This document shows, one piece after another, positions 46,940 to 56,282 of a stretch of 64,000 bases of DNA. A program made the position numbers and the translations under genes. The notes under the pieces are model-generated. The model was not told the origin of the DNA. It searched no databases and saw only the letters and a list, made by a program, of their open reading frames with translations. Source of the stretch: Bryobacterales bacterium (GTDB lineage: Bacteria > Acidobacteriota > Terriglobia > Bryobacterales > UBA6623); the NCBI GenBank assembly GCA_022824585.1, contig JAJDZN010000323.1, forward strand, positions 1 through 64,000, read 5' to 3'. The stretch's first letter is position 1. Each line of letters starts with the position of its first letter.

Positions 46940-48152
46940 GTCGAAGGGCCTCCGCCGGATCGAGGTTCGCCGCGCGGGCGGCCGGAAGCAGGCCGAACAC
47001 ACCGCCGCAGGCCGCCGCGCCGAGCAGCGCAAGAGCGACCCAGTGACTCGGAACTTGCGGCGCCAGTTCCGGCCAAGCCAGCCCTGCCGCCCAGGGGATT
47101 CCGACCCCCACCAATGCCCCGCCGGCGCCGCCGACCGCCGCAAGCAGCATGGCTTCGAACACGAACTGCGCCCGGATCTCTCGCCGCGAGGCTCCCACCG
47201 CGCGGCGGATGCCAATCTCGGCCGTGCGCTCCGAGACTGCGATCAACATCATGTTCATGATGAACACCCCACTTACCGCAAGAGTAATGGAAGCGACCAG
47301 AATCATGGCAACGCTAAGCGCCAGCAAGACCCTCCTAGCCGTGGCCAGGATCCCCGCCAGCGTTTCGACGCGGTACAGCGAACCTGGGCGGTGGCGCGAC
47401 TCGAGCGTCTCTCGCACCATCCCGGCGACCTCCTCGACGCGCTGCTGCGACCTGACCGAAATATAGAGCGGATCGACCCGCTCGGTCTCCTGGAAGTAGC
47501 GCAGCACGGTGAACGGCACCAGCATGGAGCGCTCGGACACCTCAGACTGCCCGTACGTGTCGACGCGCTCGGAAAACACGCCCACCACCTTGAACTCGAT
47601 TCCGTGGGCCGTCACGCTCCGGCCGACGGCGGCCGCGCCGGAGCCGAACAGGTCCTGCCCGAGGCGGCGCGTGACCAAGCAGACCCGGGCCCTGCCTTGC
47701 AAATCGGCCCGCTCCAAGAAGCGACCGTGATGGATCACGGGCTTTCGCACGCGAAGGTAGGATTCGCTGGACCCCAGGATGCGAATCTGGGTCGGGCGGC
47801 CCTGGATCATGATGGAATCCCAGGTGCTGCTCACACCGGCAACGGCGGCGGCCAGCCCGCCCAGCCGAAGGCGCACAGCTTCGACGTCCGCGAGGTCGAT
47901 ATAGTCCGCTTCCGAGTCCGAGACATTCCCCCCGGCCTCGTAGTAGGCATACACCAAGTTCGAGCCAACGCCTTGAATCTGAGCCAGAACGAACTCGCTG
48001 CCGGTCGCCGCAACTGTGGCGACCAGCACCACGGCGGCTACGGCGGCTGCCATGCTGGCGGCCGTGAGCACCGAGCGCAGCCTCTGGGCCCGCAGAGCAC
48101 GCAGGCCGGCGAGGGCGATCTCGCGGTACGCCAGAGATACCTTCGGCCCCAT
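46932..48152 (-). CDS. MacB/FtsX-type ABC transporter permease
   Basis: The 406-residue protein has four membrane helices: one near residue 30 (VLTAASMAAAVAAVVLVATVA), then after a large periplasmic domain (about 60-270) three near 290-395, with EIGIRRAVGASRREI typical of MacB/FtsX permeases. This part of a tripartite pump moves substrate from the periplasm into TolC using ATP from a cytoplasmic subunit. That ATPase gene is not adjacent, so it must be elsewhere or shared. The ATG at 48152 was chosen for family length; 48317 gives a longer N-terminus. Confidence 0.85.
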   Translation of the reverse strand: MGPKVSLAYREIALAGLRALRAQRLRSVLTAASMAAAVAAVVLVATVAATGSEFVLAQIQGVGSNLVYAYYEAGGNVSDSEADYIDLADVEAVRLRLGGLAAAVAGVSSTWDSIMIQGRPTQIRILGSSESYLRVRKPVIHHGRFLERADLQGRARVCLVTRRLGQDLFGSGAAAVGRSVTAHGIEFKVVGVFSERVDTYGQSEVSERSMLVPFTVLRYFQETERVDPLYISVRSQQRVEEVAGMVRETLESRHRPGSLYRVETLAGILATARRVLLALSVAMILVASITLAVSGVFIMNMMLIAVSERTAEIGIRRAVGASRREIRAQFVFEAMLLAAVGGAGGALVGVGIPWAAGLAWPELAPQVPSHWVALALLGAAACGGVFGLLPAARAANLDPAEALRHD

Positions 48153-48450
48153 CCTCTCTAGCCTAAGCACTCCTCGCAGCCCAGCGGTCTCCGGTAGCGT
48201 GAATCCGTGCGATCGCGCGGTCGCGCCTACTCGCTCTACCAGCGCCGGACATCGACCCAAGCCGCTTCCAAGCCCCTGGCGCCGCGCCAGCCAGGTCGGA
48301 CCTCTCTCGGCGATCACAACCTAGCTCGGGACTGTCTTCAAGAGCGCTCGTGACACTCCTCGGCCGCGCAGTGCTGGAGAGCCTGCTGCCGGTGCTGCTC
48401 CGCCGATACGGCACCGACGAACAGCAGCGGGACGGCAAGGGTCCGGCTAG
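48153..48450. other. 298-bp gap where an ABC ATPase gene would be expected
   Basis: The space between permease and fusion protein is too small for an ATPase (about 230 codons), and no ATPase motif is visible in any frame. Confidence 0.45.
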
Positions 48451-49665
48451 TCAGGGGCTGCCCCCGGCCGCCGGATCCAGGCGCAGCCGCTGTCCTTCCA
48501 TGAGAGTGCCGTCCTGCGGCAAGGCAATCGAGTCAGACTCCACCAGGCCGCTGACGACTTCCGCGAATACGGGCCCGACCACTCCCAGAGCCACGGCGCG
48601 CCTCGCCGCACGACCGTCTTCGACCACCCACACGAAGGGCTCCTCGCCGCCGCCCATTACGGCCGCGCGCGGCACGCTGAGCGCGCGCTCGGCTCGCTGG
48701 GTGACGATCCGCACCCGCACGGCCAGCCCCGGCAGGAGCAGGTTGTCCGGATTGTCCGCCTGACACAAGACCTCGCCCACGCGTCGCGAGCCGACTTCGA
48801 TCACTTCCGTAGCCAGTGTCCCTACCCGGCATTCCCACTCCCGATCGGGGTATGCGTCGGCGCTGATGCGTGCGACCGAGCCTTGCGTGATCCTGCCAAG
48901 TTCAGGCTCGTCGACGAAGACGCGTGCCGTCACGCTCTCAGTGCTTCCTATGCGAGCGACCAAGCTTCCGTGCTCCAGAAAATCGCCTTCCCGGACCGCC
49001 AGCGAGAAAAGCGTGCCGTTGGCCGGGGCCCGCAACACAAGAGCCTCGACGGCTCGTTCCGCTTCTTGCAGTTCCGCCTCCGCTTCGAGAATCGCGGCTC
49101 CAAGTTCCGAGCGCCGCCCCTCCAGCGGCGGCGCCTGCAACTGATAGCTGAGAGCTTCGATTTCGTCTGCGAGGTCTTGCAAGGCACGCGCTTGGGCATC
49201 GACTTCGGAGCGCGCAACCGCGTTCCGAGCCAATAGCCGCCGGAGTCTCTCTAGATCCTCTGACGCACGGGACCGGGCTGCCTCCAGCTTTGTCAGCTCG
49301 CCACGAAGCTGGGATCTGCGAAGTGGATCTAGACCGGCCTCCAGCTGTACCAAGCGAGCCTTGGCGGCCGCCAAGCGAGCGCCGGATCGATCGCGTGCCG
49401 CTCCTTGACCGGCGTCGACCAGCCGCACGAGCGGCTCGTCCCGCTCGACCTTGGCCCCGCGCCGGGCGTAGATCTGGCCGACCCGACCCGACGTACTGGC
49501 GTGCACAGCGACAGTCCGTTCTGCCTCGATCCGGCCGTTCGTGGTCAATGCGCTCTCGATATCCCGGCGGGCCGGCCTGACACCCTCGATGTCCTCGGCA
49601 GGGCCGCCACAGGACAGGGCCGCGCCTAGACAGCAGACGCAGAAGGCCAAGGCAGCGTTCGGCAT
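48451..49665 (-). CDS. periplasmic membrane-fusion lipoprotein (HlyD/MacA type)
   Basis: The 404-residue lipoprotein (lipobox ending at Cys19, LGAALSC) has the fusion-protein order: first lipoyl half (about 45-75, VAVHASTSGRVGQIYARRG), a long coiled-coil hairpin (about 80-215), second lipoyl half (LRAPANGTLFSLAVREGDFLEHG) and beta-barrel domains to the end. It links the permease to TolC. It is the first gene of the efflux operon on this strand, or second if the preceding secreted-protein gene is included. Confidence 0.88.
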   Translation of the reverse strand: MPNAALAFCVCCLGAALSCGGPAEDIEGVRPARRDIESALTTNGRIEAERTVAVHASTSGRVGQIYARRGAKVERDEPLVRLVDAGQGAARDRSGARLAAAKARLVQLEAGLDPLRRSQLRGELTKLEAARSRASEDLERLRRLLARNAVARSEVDAQARALQDLADEIEALSYQLQAPPLEGRRSELGAAILEAEAELQEAERAVEALVLRAPANGTLFSLAVREGDFLEHGSLVARIGSTESVTARVFVDEPELGRITQGSVARISADAYPDREWECRVGTLATEVIEVGSRRVGEVLCQADNPDNLLLPGLAVRVRIVTQRAERALSVPRAAVMGGGEEPFVWVVEDGRAARRAVALGVVGPVFAEVVSGLVESDSIALPQDGTLMEGQRLRLDPAAGGSP

Positions 49666-49674
49666 TCCGCCCTG

Positions 49675-50481
49675 CTAGCGAGCCTCGGCCTGTCCGCCCG
49701 GCCGGTGGCTGAAGGCCCATACTCGCAAGTCCGACTCGCCGGGAGTGAAGTCTACGATCGCGTACTCGCCCGCCGCCAGCGGCTCGACCGGCCATACCTT
49801 GTAGACCAGCGGAGCCAGCTGCTGCCGGAATATCTCGACCTCATCCTGCGCTTCGAACTGCTCGTCCGACCTCGGGACCGTGTATATCTGCTGCACAATG
49901 CGCCTGTCCTTCTTGCGCTCCGGCTCGATCCGCGAGATGCCGAAGCGAGAAAAGCTGTCCAAGCGGATATAGAAGGCCGGCTTCTCATCGGTGGTAACCA
50001 TGCTCGCAGACAGCCCCTTGATGGACAGCGTGCGCTTGCCGGCGATGACCGGCATTGGTGCGATAACGTTCAGGAAGGATCGTCCGGTGCTGCGGTCGAC
50101 CTCGTAGAAGACCTGCTCCACCGGCACCGGTTCCTGGCCGCGCAGATAGTAGACGCCGTCGTCCAAGGGCACGGAGTGCAGCTCGGTCCGCGCCCGCCGC
50201 TCGGCCAACCGCTCTCGGCGTTCCTCCGCCTGGCGCTGCTCGAACTCCGCCCTGCGAGACCTGTTGTAGACGTTCGTGCGCTCGAGATCGACAATCGCGA
50301 CCGGGACTTCCTCCCACTGGCCCCGCTCGGAGCTGAAATAGCGCACGCGGTCGTCGACGACCTCGTACTCGCGAACATCCAGGCGCGTGCCGTCCGTGAG
50401 GAAGACTGCGGGGCTCTGCGCCGGTGCGGCGACGGCGAAGGCGAGCAGCGCGAGCATGCCGCGAACGAATTGACCCCTCAT
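49675..50481 (-). CDS. secreted protein of unknown function
   Basis: The 268-residue protein has a signal peptide (about 1-22, ending APAQS), a short beta-type segment (LTDGTRLDVREYEVVDDRVRYFS), a charged helical stretch (about 75-105) and a C-terminal domain with KRTLSIKGLSASMVTTDEKPAFYIRLD and AGEYAIVDFTPGE. The last part resembles uncharacterised acidobacterial envelope proteins. It ends 10 bases from the fusion-protein gene, so it is probably in the same operon. No catalytic motif was recognised. Confidence 0.65.
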   Translation of the reverse strand: MRGQFVRGMLALLAFAVAAPAQSPAVFLTDGTRLDVREYEVVDDRVRYFSSERGQWEEVPVAIVDLERTNVYNRSRRAEFEQRQAEERRERLAERRARTELHSVPLDDGVYYLRGQEPVPVEQVFYEVDRSTGRSFLNVIAPMPVIAGKRTLSIKGLSASMVTTDEKPAFYIRLDSFSRFGISRIEPERKKDRRIVQQIYTVPRSDEQFEAQDEVEIFRQQLAPLVYKVWPVEPLAAGEYAIVDFTPGESDLRVWAFSHRPGGQAEAR

Positions 50482-50840
50482 GGCTGGTGGACCGGCAACT
50501 CTCTCATAATGTTAGGCTCAGTTCGCGAACCGTATGCGTGGTTGAGCTGAAACTCCTGTCAGGCGGGCCCGCAGAGAGGTCGGGCGGGGGCAGCCGACCC
50601 GCTCGAAACACTGCAAGATGCTGTCCGGATGCCTCGTCGCGATTCCGCGAACGCCATCAGAAGGAGCTGGAAGCGGCCGTTGGCGGCCTCCGAGCGGCAC
50701 CGATCCCGCTGCCCCTTCGGAGCTGTGCGGCGAATCGACCCCGTCGGCTTCCACCAAGCCTCGCAGGGCTTGAACTCACTGGCCTGCCCAGGCCGGCGCG
50801 TGGGCATTCCGCGCCGGGTCCAGCAATCCCGGCCGCGCGC
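50482..50840. other. 359-bp gap
   Basis: No gene, repeat or RNA structure was recognised between the secreted protein gene and the Rpn remnant. Confidence 0.35.
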
Positions 50841-52032
50841 TCAGTGCGGTCCGAGCCGGCTGAGCAGAGCGTCTCCGCTGTCGCATACCAGCAGCCATTC
50901 GCCGATCTCCTCCAAGCGCTCCACCTCAGCAATCCCTTCCAGCCTTGCCGCAAGGCTCCGCGCCAGTGCCTCGCCGAATCGGATCTGTGCTTGCCGCAGC
51001 AGCAGCTTCCGCTCGCCCTCGCGGCGGCCCTCGTCACGCATGCGATCCGCCCAAGTCTGGCTCGCGGTTTCCAGCATGTCTAGTACCTGCTTAAGATCAT
51101 AGCTCTTGACTGCGTCCGTCACGCCCAGATCCGGGATCAGCACTTCCGAAACCCAGACCGCGAAGGCCCTGCCCACCGCCTTGGCTCTCGCTCTGGGGCC
51201 ACCTCTTTAGCGGCTCCGCCGCCGCCCGCAACGCTTCGGGACTGTCACAGCGCTGCAGGCGCCCGAACAGCACCGCCAGTTTCTGCTCCCCGCCCGGGTC
51301 CGGACAGCGGCACAGCTCCAGCAGCGGGCACTCCATGCTGGGGATGTCTCGCTCCTCCTCCAAGCTGCACACCTTGATCGCCTGCCCCACCTCGCCGACC
51401 GCCGTCCAGGGCCGCTTGCCGCTGTAGATGACCAGATGCTTCACGCGCGGCACCAATGAGACCGCGTAGCCCGACTCGCGCGGCGGATTCTGGCTCAGGA
51501 TCAGATACATGCCTGCCGCCGCGTGCAGCATTCTGAACGGCATGGACGGGTCGATCGCGGCCTGGCATTCGATCAGCAAGTAGACGACGTCGCCATCGGC
51601 TAGAGTCAATCGCCAGACGGCGTCGGCCAAGCGCTGCCCTTGGCCGTCCGCAACGACCAGGTTGGCATTGCCGGGGTCAATCGCCACGACCTCGCATTCG
51701 TCGACGCCGCGCAATGGATAGGCCCGCAGCAGGTGGCGGATAACGGTCTGGTGATGCACGAAGAGCTTGAAAGCGGAATCGCGCTGCAGGCCCTGGTCGA
51801 TGGCAGTCTTGGCGGGTTGCGGGAGTTCGGCCGGTGCGGAGCTGGCACGGCGGGAAGCGGCCGCAGAAGGCGGGATTGTAGCGCACCGAGGGGTCCGGCG
51901 CCGACAGCGGCTCCGAGGCTTTTTCCGGTCCCGGCGCAGGCCGTTGAGCCCAGCGCCGGCAGCGCGCGCTGGCAACGGGGAGCGTATCTCGGCCTGCCCG
52001 CAGGCTACCGTACGGTCCGCCAACTGAGCCAA
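50841..52032 (-). pseudogene. frameshifted Rpn-family nuclease / PD-(D/E)XK transposase-like gene
   Basis: Two minus-strand frames encode one protein of the Rpn/YhgA-like (PD-(D/E)XK) family. The first (to about 51183) carries DSAFKLFVHHQTVIRHLLRAY, then DVVYLLIECQ with the catalytic-type Glu and Gln, and VIYSGKRPW. The second (50841-51176) supplies the C-terminal part, beginning AKAVGRAFAVWVSEVLIPDLG. They join if one base is removed near 51183. Rpn proteins cut DNA and stimulate recombination. The start is uncertain: the family homology begins near 51800, and the sequence upstream to 52032 is low-complexity and not family-like. Confidence 0.65.
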
Positions 52033-52071
52033 ACGTTGTTGCCTGTCGCCGGTTTCGGCCGGCTCGGGGTT

Positions 52072-54486
52072 CTAGAACCGCACGCGCAGTTGCACGGTCG
52101 CCTGGCGGCCCGGTGCAAGGGCCGTGCCCGAGAAGAGCCCGCTGAAATTGATGACGTTGAGTCGGTTCGTGGCGTTGCGCAGGTCGAACTGGAGTGTCGC
52201 GGACCTGCTGCCCCGCTCCCATACGCGGGATCCGACAGAGAAGTCGAGGCTGAGATTGGGGCGCACTCGAGAGCGCGCGAAATTCACTCTCCTGAGGATG
52301 GCTTCCGGAACCGGCTGAGCCTCGTCGTCGCCATCGTCATCATCGTCCCCGCCATCGTCGTCATCATCGACGCCGTCACCCTCGTCGTCCCCGTCGTCGT
52401 CATCGTCATCGTCGTCGTCATCCTCCAGTTCCACAGGCAACCCGCTTCCGTACCGGATGCCGAACGAAGCCCAGACTCTGGGATGAATCTGGAATCGGAG
52501 GGTCGTCGCGACGGTGTTCCGCTGGTCTTGACTGATCGGGAACTCCTCGGCCACGTCCCGGAGCTCCTCAGCCTCCCCGCCCTCCACGAAGAGTCCGCCC
52601 GTAACCGGAGATCTAGCCCTTCCCAGCAAGTTGGAGTAGCTGGCGAATGCCGAGATGCCCTTCCATCGGGGGGCTTCGATGCGGACCTCGGTCCCTTCGA
52701 TCGCCGCCGAATCGAACGTGATCGGGAAAGACAGGCCGGTGTTGAGAAAGACGTCGTCATCGATGTAGTTCTGGAACCGGCGCCAGAAGTGCTTGGCGTC
52801 GATCCGCATTGCGCCCCCGATCGGTTTGCGCATGCCGATTTCGATGAAATGCCCCGTGTTGGCCGGAACCGCCAAAACCTCTTCGACAGCGTCCAGCCCC
52901 AAGCCGGTCGCGGCACTGCTCAGGAGCAAGTTCTCGGTCGGGGGCGGCTGGAAGATCCGGTCGTAGGAGGCATACAGCTGGAGTCCCGCCGGGGGAACGA
53001 AGTAGCTGGCCGCGAGGCGCGGGCTTAGCGCGCGATCCGAAATCAGCAGGCGGTACTCATCGAAACGGAAGCCGATGCTGGCTGCGAAGTTGCCGGCACG
53101 CAGCTGGTCGTAAGCGTAGAAGCTGGCCTCGGTGCTGCGCTGCCTGTCGCGGAAGTCCAGATCGAAGTCCGGCAGTTCGTCAGGCTCCGCCATCAGGAAG
53201 CGCTCCCGGAGCCCGCTGGATCGAATGTCCCCGCCGATCTTGAGTGTGTGGCGCTCTCCCTCGAACGTCACGTCGGCCATCACCACACCTTGGCTGAACC
53301 CGCGATCCTGCAGAACGTAGACGGGCGTCGACAGTTCGTTGCTCCAGAGCTCGCTGGTCAGGTCCCGCAACATCCCGCGGACCGATATCAGCGCCCGGCG
53401 CGACAACGTGCCCTGATAGTGCACCTGCCCCGCTGTCTCGCTCGACCGGCGGTCCTGCCGCTGCCCCGCCTCCTGCTGGAGAAGGTCATTCGGCACCAGG
53501 AAGTTCGTGCGGTTGGTGCGCGCGTACCCAGTCAGCCGATGGCGGCTGCTGAGATCGCGGGCGAACCGCGCGTTGCCGCCGCCGGAACTGCCGCGATTCG
53601 TGAAGTTCTCCAGCGAGGGCGGATCGAGGTACCGGTCGGTGGCGCCCCCCTGAATTCCGATCGTCAGTTCAGTGCCACCGCTCGCGTACTGGTGCGAGAA
53701 CGCGCCGATGCGCGTCGCATAGCTCCCGCCCTGCACATCGAGCGAGGTCCGGTGTCCGGTGATGGCACTCCGTCGCGTGTCAAGTGCGATCACGCCTCCC
53801 AGCCTCCGGCCGTATTCGGCCGGGATGCCCGCAGTAAGGACTGTGACTGCCTCGAACTCGGAGTTCTCGAACGCCGGTGCAAAGGCTATCGAGCGGTTGT
53901 CGTACAGGGGCATGCCGTCGATCACGTACTGCGTGTCGTACTCGGACCCCCGTGGGTGGAGCACGGCATTGGCTTCCAGCAACCATCCGGGCATCGCCGT
54001 GACAATGTCGACGGTACTCCGGCCCAGAGCGGTTCCCAGGGCCAGCTCGAGGTCCTCGCGTCCGGACCGCGTGCCCTGCGACGGCCGGTACGGCTCGAAC
54101 AAGGGCGCCGGGGCGCGAACGGTGACTTCCTCCCGGACCGTGGCCAGGGAAAGCGCGATCTCGACTACCCGCGGAACTGCCGACTGCAACGCGATGCGGC
54201 GTTCCGCAATCTCGAATCCCTCGTGCCGCGCTGTGAGCAAGTAGGTGCCTGGAGGAATGCGATGCAGGGTCGCTCGTCCTTCAGCGTCTGCGACCGCGCC
54301 CGCGACGAATTGCGGACTGCGCGAGACGAGCTCGAGTGCGGCAGGCACGCCCTGGCCCCTAGGGTCGATGACGCGAACCTCCAGCCGGCCGTCCATCACT
54401 TGGGGCCGGGCGGACGGGGCGAGAAAGATGCAGAACGACAACACCACCGCAGCAAGACGAGGGCGGGCAAAGTGCGCGCGAGACAT
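52072..54486 (-). CDS. TonB-dependent receptor with Asp-rich insertion
   Basis: The 804-residue outer-membrane receptor has a signal region (about 8-28), a carboxypeptidase-like domain (about 33-115), a plug domain (about 135-240, with YVIDGMPLYDNR and GIPAEYGRRLGGVIALDTRRS) and a barrel ending RQATVQLRVRF. Near the end of the barrel (plus-strand 52317-52440) is an insertion of about 40 residues, most of them Asp with Glu and Gly. It probably forms an outer loop and could bind Ca2+ or other cations. It diverges from an ECF sigma/anti-sigma pair, which may control it. Confidence 0.88.
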   Translation of the reverse strand: MSRAHFARPRLAAVVLSFCIFLAPSARPQVMDGRLEVRVIDPRGQGVPAALELVSRSPQFVAGAVADAEGRATLHRIPPGTYLLTARHEGFEIAERRIALQSAVPRVVEIALSLATVREEVTVRAPAPLFEPYRPSQGTRSGREDLELALGTALGRSTVDIVTAMPGWLLEANAVLHPRGSEYDTQYVIDGMPLYDNRSIAFAPAFENSEFEAVTVLTAGIPAEYGRRLGGVIALDTRRSAITGHRTSLDVQGGSYATRIGAFSHQYASGGTELTIGIQGGATDRYLDPPSLENFTNRGSSGGGNARFARDLSSRHRLTGYARTNRTNFLVPNDLLQQEAGQRQDRRSSETAGQVHYQGTLSRRALISVRGMLRDLTSELWSNELSTPVYVLQDRGFSQGVVMADVTFEGERHTLKIGGDIRSSGLRERFLMAEPDELPDFDLDFRDRQRSTEASFYAYDQLRAGNFAASIGFRFDEYRLLISDRALSPRLAASYFVPPAGLQLYASYDRIFQPPPTENLLLSSAATGLGLDAVEEVLAVPANTGHFIEIGMRKPIGGAMRIDAKHFWRRFQNYIDDDVFLNTGLSFPITFDSAAIEGTEVRIEAPRWKGISAFASYSNLLGRARSPVTGGLFVEGGEAEELRDVAEEFPISQDQRNTVATTLRFQIHPRVWASFGIRYGSGLPVELEDDDDDDDDDDGDDEGDGVDDDDDGGDDDDDGDDEAQPVPEAILRRVNFARSRVRPNLSLDFSVGSRVWERGSRSATLQFDLRNATNRLNVINFSGLFSGTALAPGRQATVQLRVRF

Positions 54487-54581
54487 AGGCTACACTCATA
54501 CATTCCACTTCGCCCGGTTTCGTTCAGGGTTTTTCTGATCACGCCTGAAACGGGCGGTGCAAAGCTGGGCCACGTCTGGGC

Positions 54582-55187
54582 ATGGCCGTCGGGCACACAT
54601 GGTCCGTTCCCGCTTCCTCTGTCGGAGGGGCAGTCGCAACCCTGCCGATTCCGGGAGTTTCCGGCGAGACAGCTCCCGCAACCCGTCGCGTCGAGATCCA
54701 CGCCGAAGTCACCGCCCTGTTCGATGACCTCCGGGAGCCGATCCTCCGCTACCTGCTTTCGATGGGCCTGAGCGTTGCCGACGGCGAGGACGTGGTCCAG
54801 GAGACATTCCTGGCGCTGTTCAGACACCTGCGCCGAGGCCGGCCTCGGACGAACCTGAGAGGCTGGATCTTCCGGACTGCGCACAATCTCGGCCTGAAAA
54901 GTCGCAGGCTCGACGGACGGGCTCGCAGGACGATTCGAACGCCGACATTTGCCGATCCCGTAGCTGACGGAGCGCCGAACCCGGAGCAGCGGCTACGCAT
55001 GCGCCAGCGTTATGAGCGAATGTGCGCTGTGCTCAACGCGCTCCCCGCGCGCGAGCGCTACTGCTTGAGCCTGCGGGCCGAGGGCTTGCGATATCGTGAA
55101 ATCGCCCGCGTGCTGGGAGTTTCCCTGGGAACGGTTTCGAATTGCATGAGGCGGGCCGCCTCGCGGCTCCAGAATCTGCACGCGTGA
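54582..55187 (+). CDS. ECF-type RNA polymerase sigma factor
   Basis: The 201-residue protein has ECF sigma region 2 (about 45-110: LREPILRYLLSMGLSVADGEDVVQETF, GWIFRTAHN) and region 4 (about 145-195: LPARERYCLSLRAEGLRYREIARVLGVSLGTVSN). It would direct RNA polymerase to a small set of promoters when released by its anti-sigma. It is followed immediately by an anti-sigma gene and diverges from the TonB receptor, which is a likely target. An N-terminal Ala/Val/Pro-rich stretch (about 1-35) may be untranslated. Confidence 0.87.
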   Translation: MAVGHTWSVPASSVGGAVATLPIPGVSGETAPATRRVEIHAEVTALFDDLREPILRYLLSMGLSVADGEDVVQETFLALFRHLRRGRPRTNLRGWIFRTAHNLGLKSRRLDGRARRTIRTPTFADPVADGAPNPEQRLRMRQRYERMCAVLNALPARERYCLSLRAEGLRYREIARVLGVSLGTVSNCMRRAASRLQNLHA

Positions 55188-55195
55188 GGGCGACG

Positions 55196-56029
55196 ATGTG
55201 GGGTAGAGAAAGACACCTGTCCGACGCGGACCTAGTCTTGCTTCTGCAGGGCGGGTCCCAGACGCGACGTGCTCGGCGCTGCCGGCAGCATATTGAGGAA
55301 TGCGAGGAGTGCCGGGCTCGGTTGAATGGGATGCGAGCGCCGCTGCAAGAGTTCTTCGCGACCCGCCGACGGATTCTGGATGAGGCCCTGCCCCGGCCGG
55401 AAACGGCGCGGCATCAGCTCCGTGACGCCCTTGCCCGGGCCGTTGCGGAGGGCTCGGGTCAACGATCGCGGCCGGCCTGGGGGCTCACCGCCACCTTAGC
55501 CACCGTGGCCTTGGCCATCGCCTGCGGCGCGGGCGGGATCTTGTGGTACTCCGGCAATGCCGCTAGCGACGGACCGAACATCGCGGCTCTCCGAGCGGTG
55601 CCCGACTCGCGGCTGACGCCTGGCAGGATAGGTCCCGCGAGCTCGGTCGATCTGTGTGCGTCCCACAGGCCGGCTGTGCCCGCGACGGTCGACCGCCAGG
55701 TTGCGCTGGCGGTCTTCCGGGCCCATGGCATCGAGACACCGCAGCCGCTGGCGTACGAACTCGATCATCTGGTACCGCCCGAGCTCGGAGGGGTCACGGC
55801 CCCGGAAAACCTGTGGCCGCAGCCCTACGAGGGGTCGGTCTGGGATGCGAACGCGAAAGACGCGCTCGAGGACAGGCTCGTGCGGAAGACTTGCAGCGGG
55901 GAAATCTCGCTACGGGCCGCCCAGGCAGACATCGCCCGGGACTGGGTCGCCGCCTACCGGAAACACTTCCGGACGGAGGAGCCCTTGGTGGAACACGCGG
56001 CGTTCCTGAAGGACCAGCCCTGGGAGTGA
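55196..56029 (+). CDS. membrane anti-sigma factor with HNH nuclease-like extracytoplasmic domain
   Basis: The 277-residue protein begins with an anti-sigma zinc-finger motif (His32, Cys36, Cys39 in QHIEECEEC), has one membrane helix (about 95-118) and a periplasmic C-terminal domain (about 135-262). That domain matches the pattern of a secreted HNH endonuclease-like family: LTPGRI, a Cys, then ELDHLVPPELGG (Asp190-His191), then NLWPQPY (Asn205), KDALEDRL, Cys233 and DWVAAYRKHF. Anti-sigma factors usually sense through other domains. The ATG at 55196 follows the sigma stop by 8 bases; a GTG at 55184 overlaps it and is possible. The fusion suggests DNA or another signal is sensed or cut outside the membrane; activity is unproven. 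Confidence 0.8.
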   Translation: MWGRERHLSDADLVLLLQGGSQTRRARRCRQHIEECEECRARLNGMRAPLQEFFATRRRILDEALPRPETARHQLRDALARAVAEGSGQRSRPAWGLTATLATVALAIACGAGGILWYSGNAASDGPNIAALRAVPDSRLTPGRIGPASSVDLCASHRPAVPATVDRQVALAVFRAHGIETPQPLAYELDHLVPPELGGVTAPENLWPQPYEGSVWDANAKDALEDRLVRKTCSGEISLRAAQADIARDWVAAYRKHFRTEEPLVEHAAFLKDQPWE

Positions 56030-56282
56030 TGGTTCCGGTCACGGATCCGCGATTCCGGGCCGGAATGGTTTCGCCGGCCAAGTTCGGTGAAGTCGAGGCG
56101 AGGCGGACAACGGGCTCAACGAAAAGGGCATCGCCTAGTCCCCCAATCTTAGGAGTTGAGGGCGAGGCACGATGGGTTTCCGACGGATCTGGAGGCTCTC
56201 ATTCTGAGCCTAGACACGCTGAGCAGAGACACGACTATCCGGTCTGGAGCGGCCCTCCTGTGGTACTTTCAATCGAAACGCC

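Noticed and set aside
53248-54771. 507-codon plus-strand frame across the second TonB receptor and its promoter region
   Set aside because: It is antisense to a receptor with clear plug and barrel motifs, and the translation matches nothing.
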